Shown: positions 63,894 through 64,000 of the stretch, in pieces
Numbering within the stretch: position 1 is the stretch's first letter
How the letters are laid out: each line of letters starts with the position of its first letter
Source: Nitrosospira sp. Nsp14
Lineage (GTDB): Bacteria; Pseudomonadota; Gammaproteobacteria; Burkholderiales; Nitrosomonadaceae
Assembly: GCF_900113575.1 (NCBI RefSeq)
Contig: NZ_FOPV01000005.1
Span: 62,001 to 126,000 of the forward strand
Reading direction: 5' to 3'
DNA: 64,000 bases
Position numbers and translations under genes: made by a program
Notes under the pieces: generated by a model
What the model was told of the DNA's origin: nothing
What the model saw: the letters and a program-made list of their open reading frames with translations, nothing else
The model's database searches: none

Positions 63894-64000
63894 TCCAATT
63901 CGTGATATTTCGTGAATTGCGCCGCCCGGTATTGCGGTCGGAAATGCTGAAACGGGGTACCTGCGTATCGACGCCGCAGGCAGGTTGCGGAACAGAGACC
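63894..64000. other. Window end after the ABC exporter
   Basis: The last 107 bases show no terminator and no recognisable start of a further gene. Confidence 0.4.

Overview
The window looks like a chromosomal segment of a GC-rich betaproteobacterium, most like an ammonia oxidiser of the Nitrosospira type. This rests on gene content and on my recollection of relatives; no rRNA or marker gene is present to prove it. Most of the roughly 38 credible genes deal with osmotic, oxidative and envelope stress.

Left part (1-12.7 kb): two small proteins of unknown role, a large-subunit catalase (katE), glycogen debranching enzyme (glgX) with a clear terminator, a 23-residue membrane peptide, a short-chain dehydrogenase, and a complete four-gene Mla/Mce lipid-transport operon. 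Remnants of a REP-associated transposase and an IS3-type transposase lie here.

Centre-left (12.7-30.3 kb): an alpha-glucan-to-trehalose operon on the minus strand reads treS-maltokinase fusion, treZ, then a malQ-treY fusion. A divergent MscS-type channel follows, preceded by a 13-bp tandem repeat array. Next come a small membrane protein, an EgtB-like enzyme, a Gly/Tyr/His-rich exported protein and a glycine-zipper lipoprotein.

Centre-right (30.4-45.1 kb): SelO, a di-haem cytochrome c, an MgtC-like membrane protein, a lipoprotein, an FAD/Rieske oxidoreductase, an unrecognised gene paired with a winged-helix regulator, a divergent fatty-acid desaturase, a 575-bp element bounded by IS5-like inverted repeats, metY, and a convergent MetE-core methionine synthase homologue.

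Right part (45.5-64 kb): three hybrid histidine kinases (two are close paralogues flanking an alpha/beta hydrolase), a short-chain dehydrogenase, two KGG-repeat stress proteins, a low-complexity exported protein, a hemerythrin, a glycosidase-RmlD fusion and an ABC exporter.

Taken together, glycogen trimming (GlgX), maltodextrin rearrangement (MalQ) and three trehalose routes (TreS, TreY, TreZ) would convert stored glucan to compatible solute. MscS would vent it, and catalase, EgtB, SelO, KGG proteins and hemerythrin fit redox and desiccation defence. The most novel-looking signal is a family of IS5-like terminal sequences. One pair bounds a non-coding element carrying two copies of a foldable unit just upstream of metY. 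Solo ends sit directly after two stop codons.
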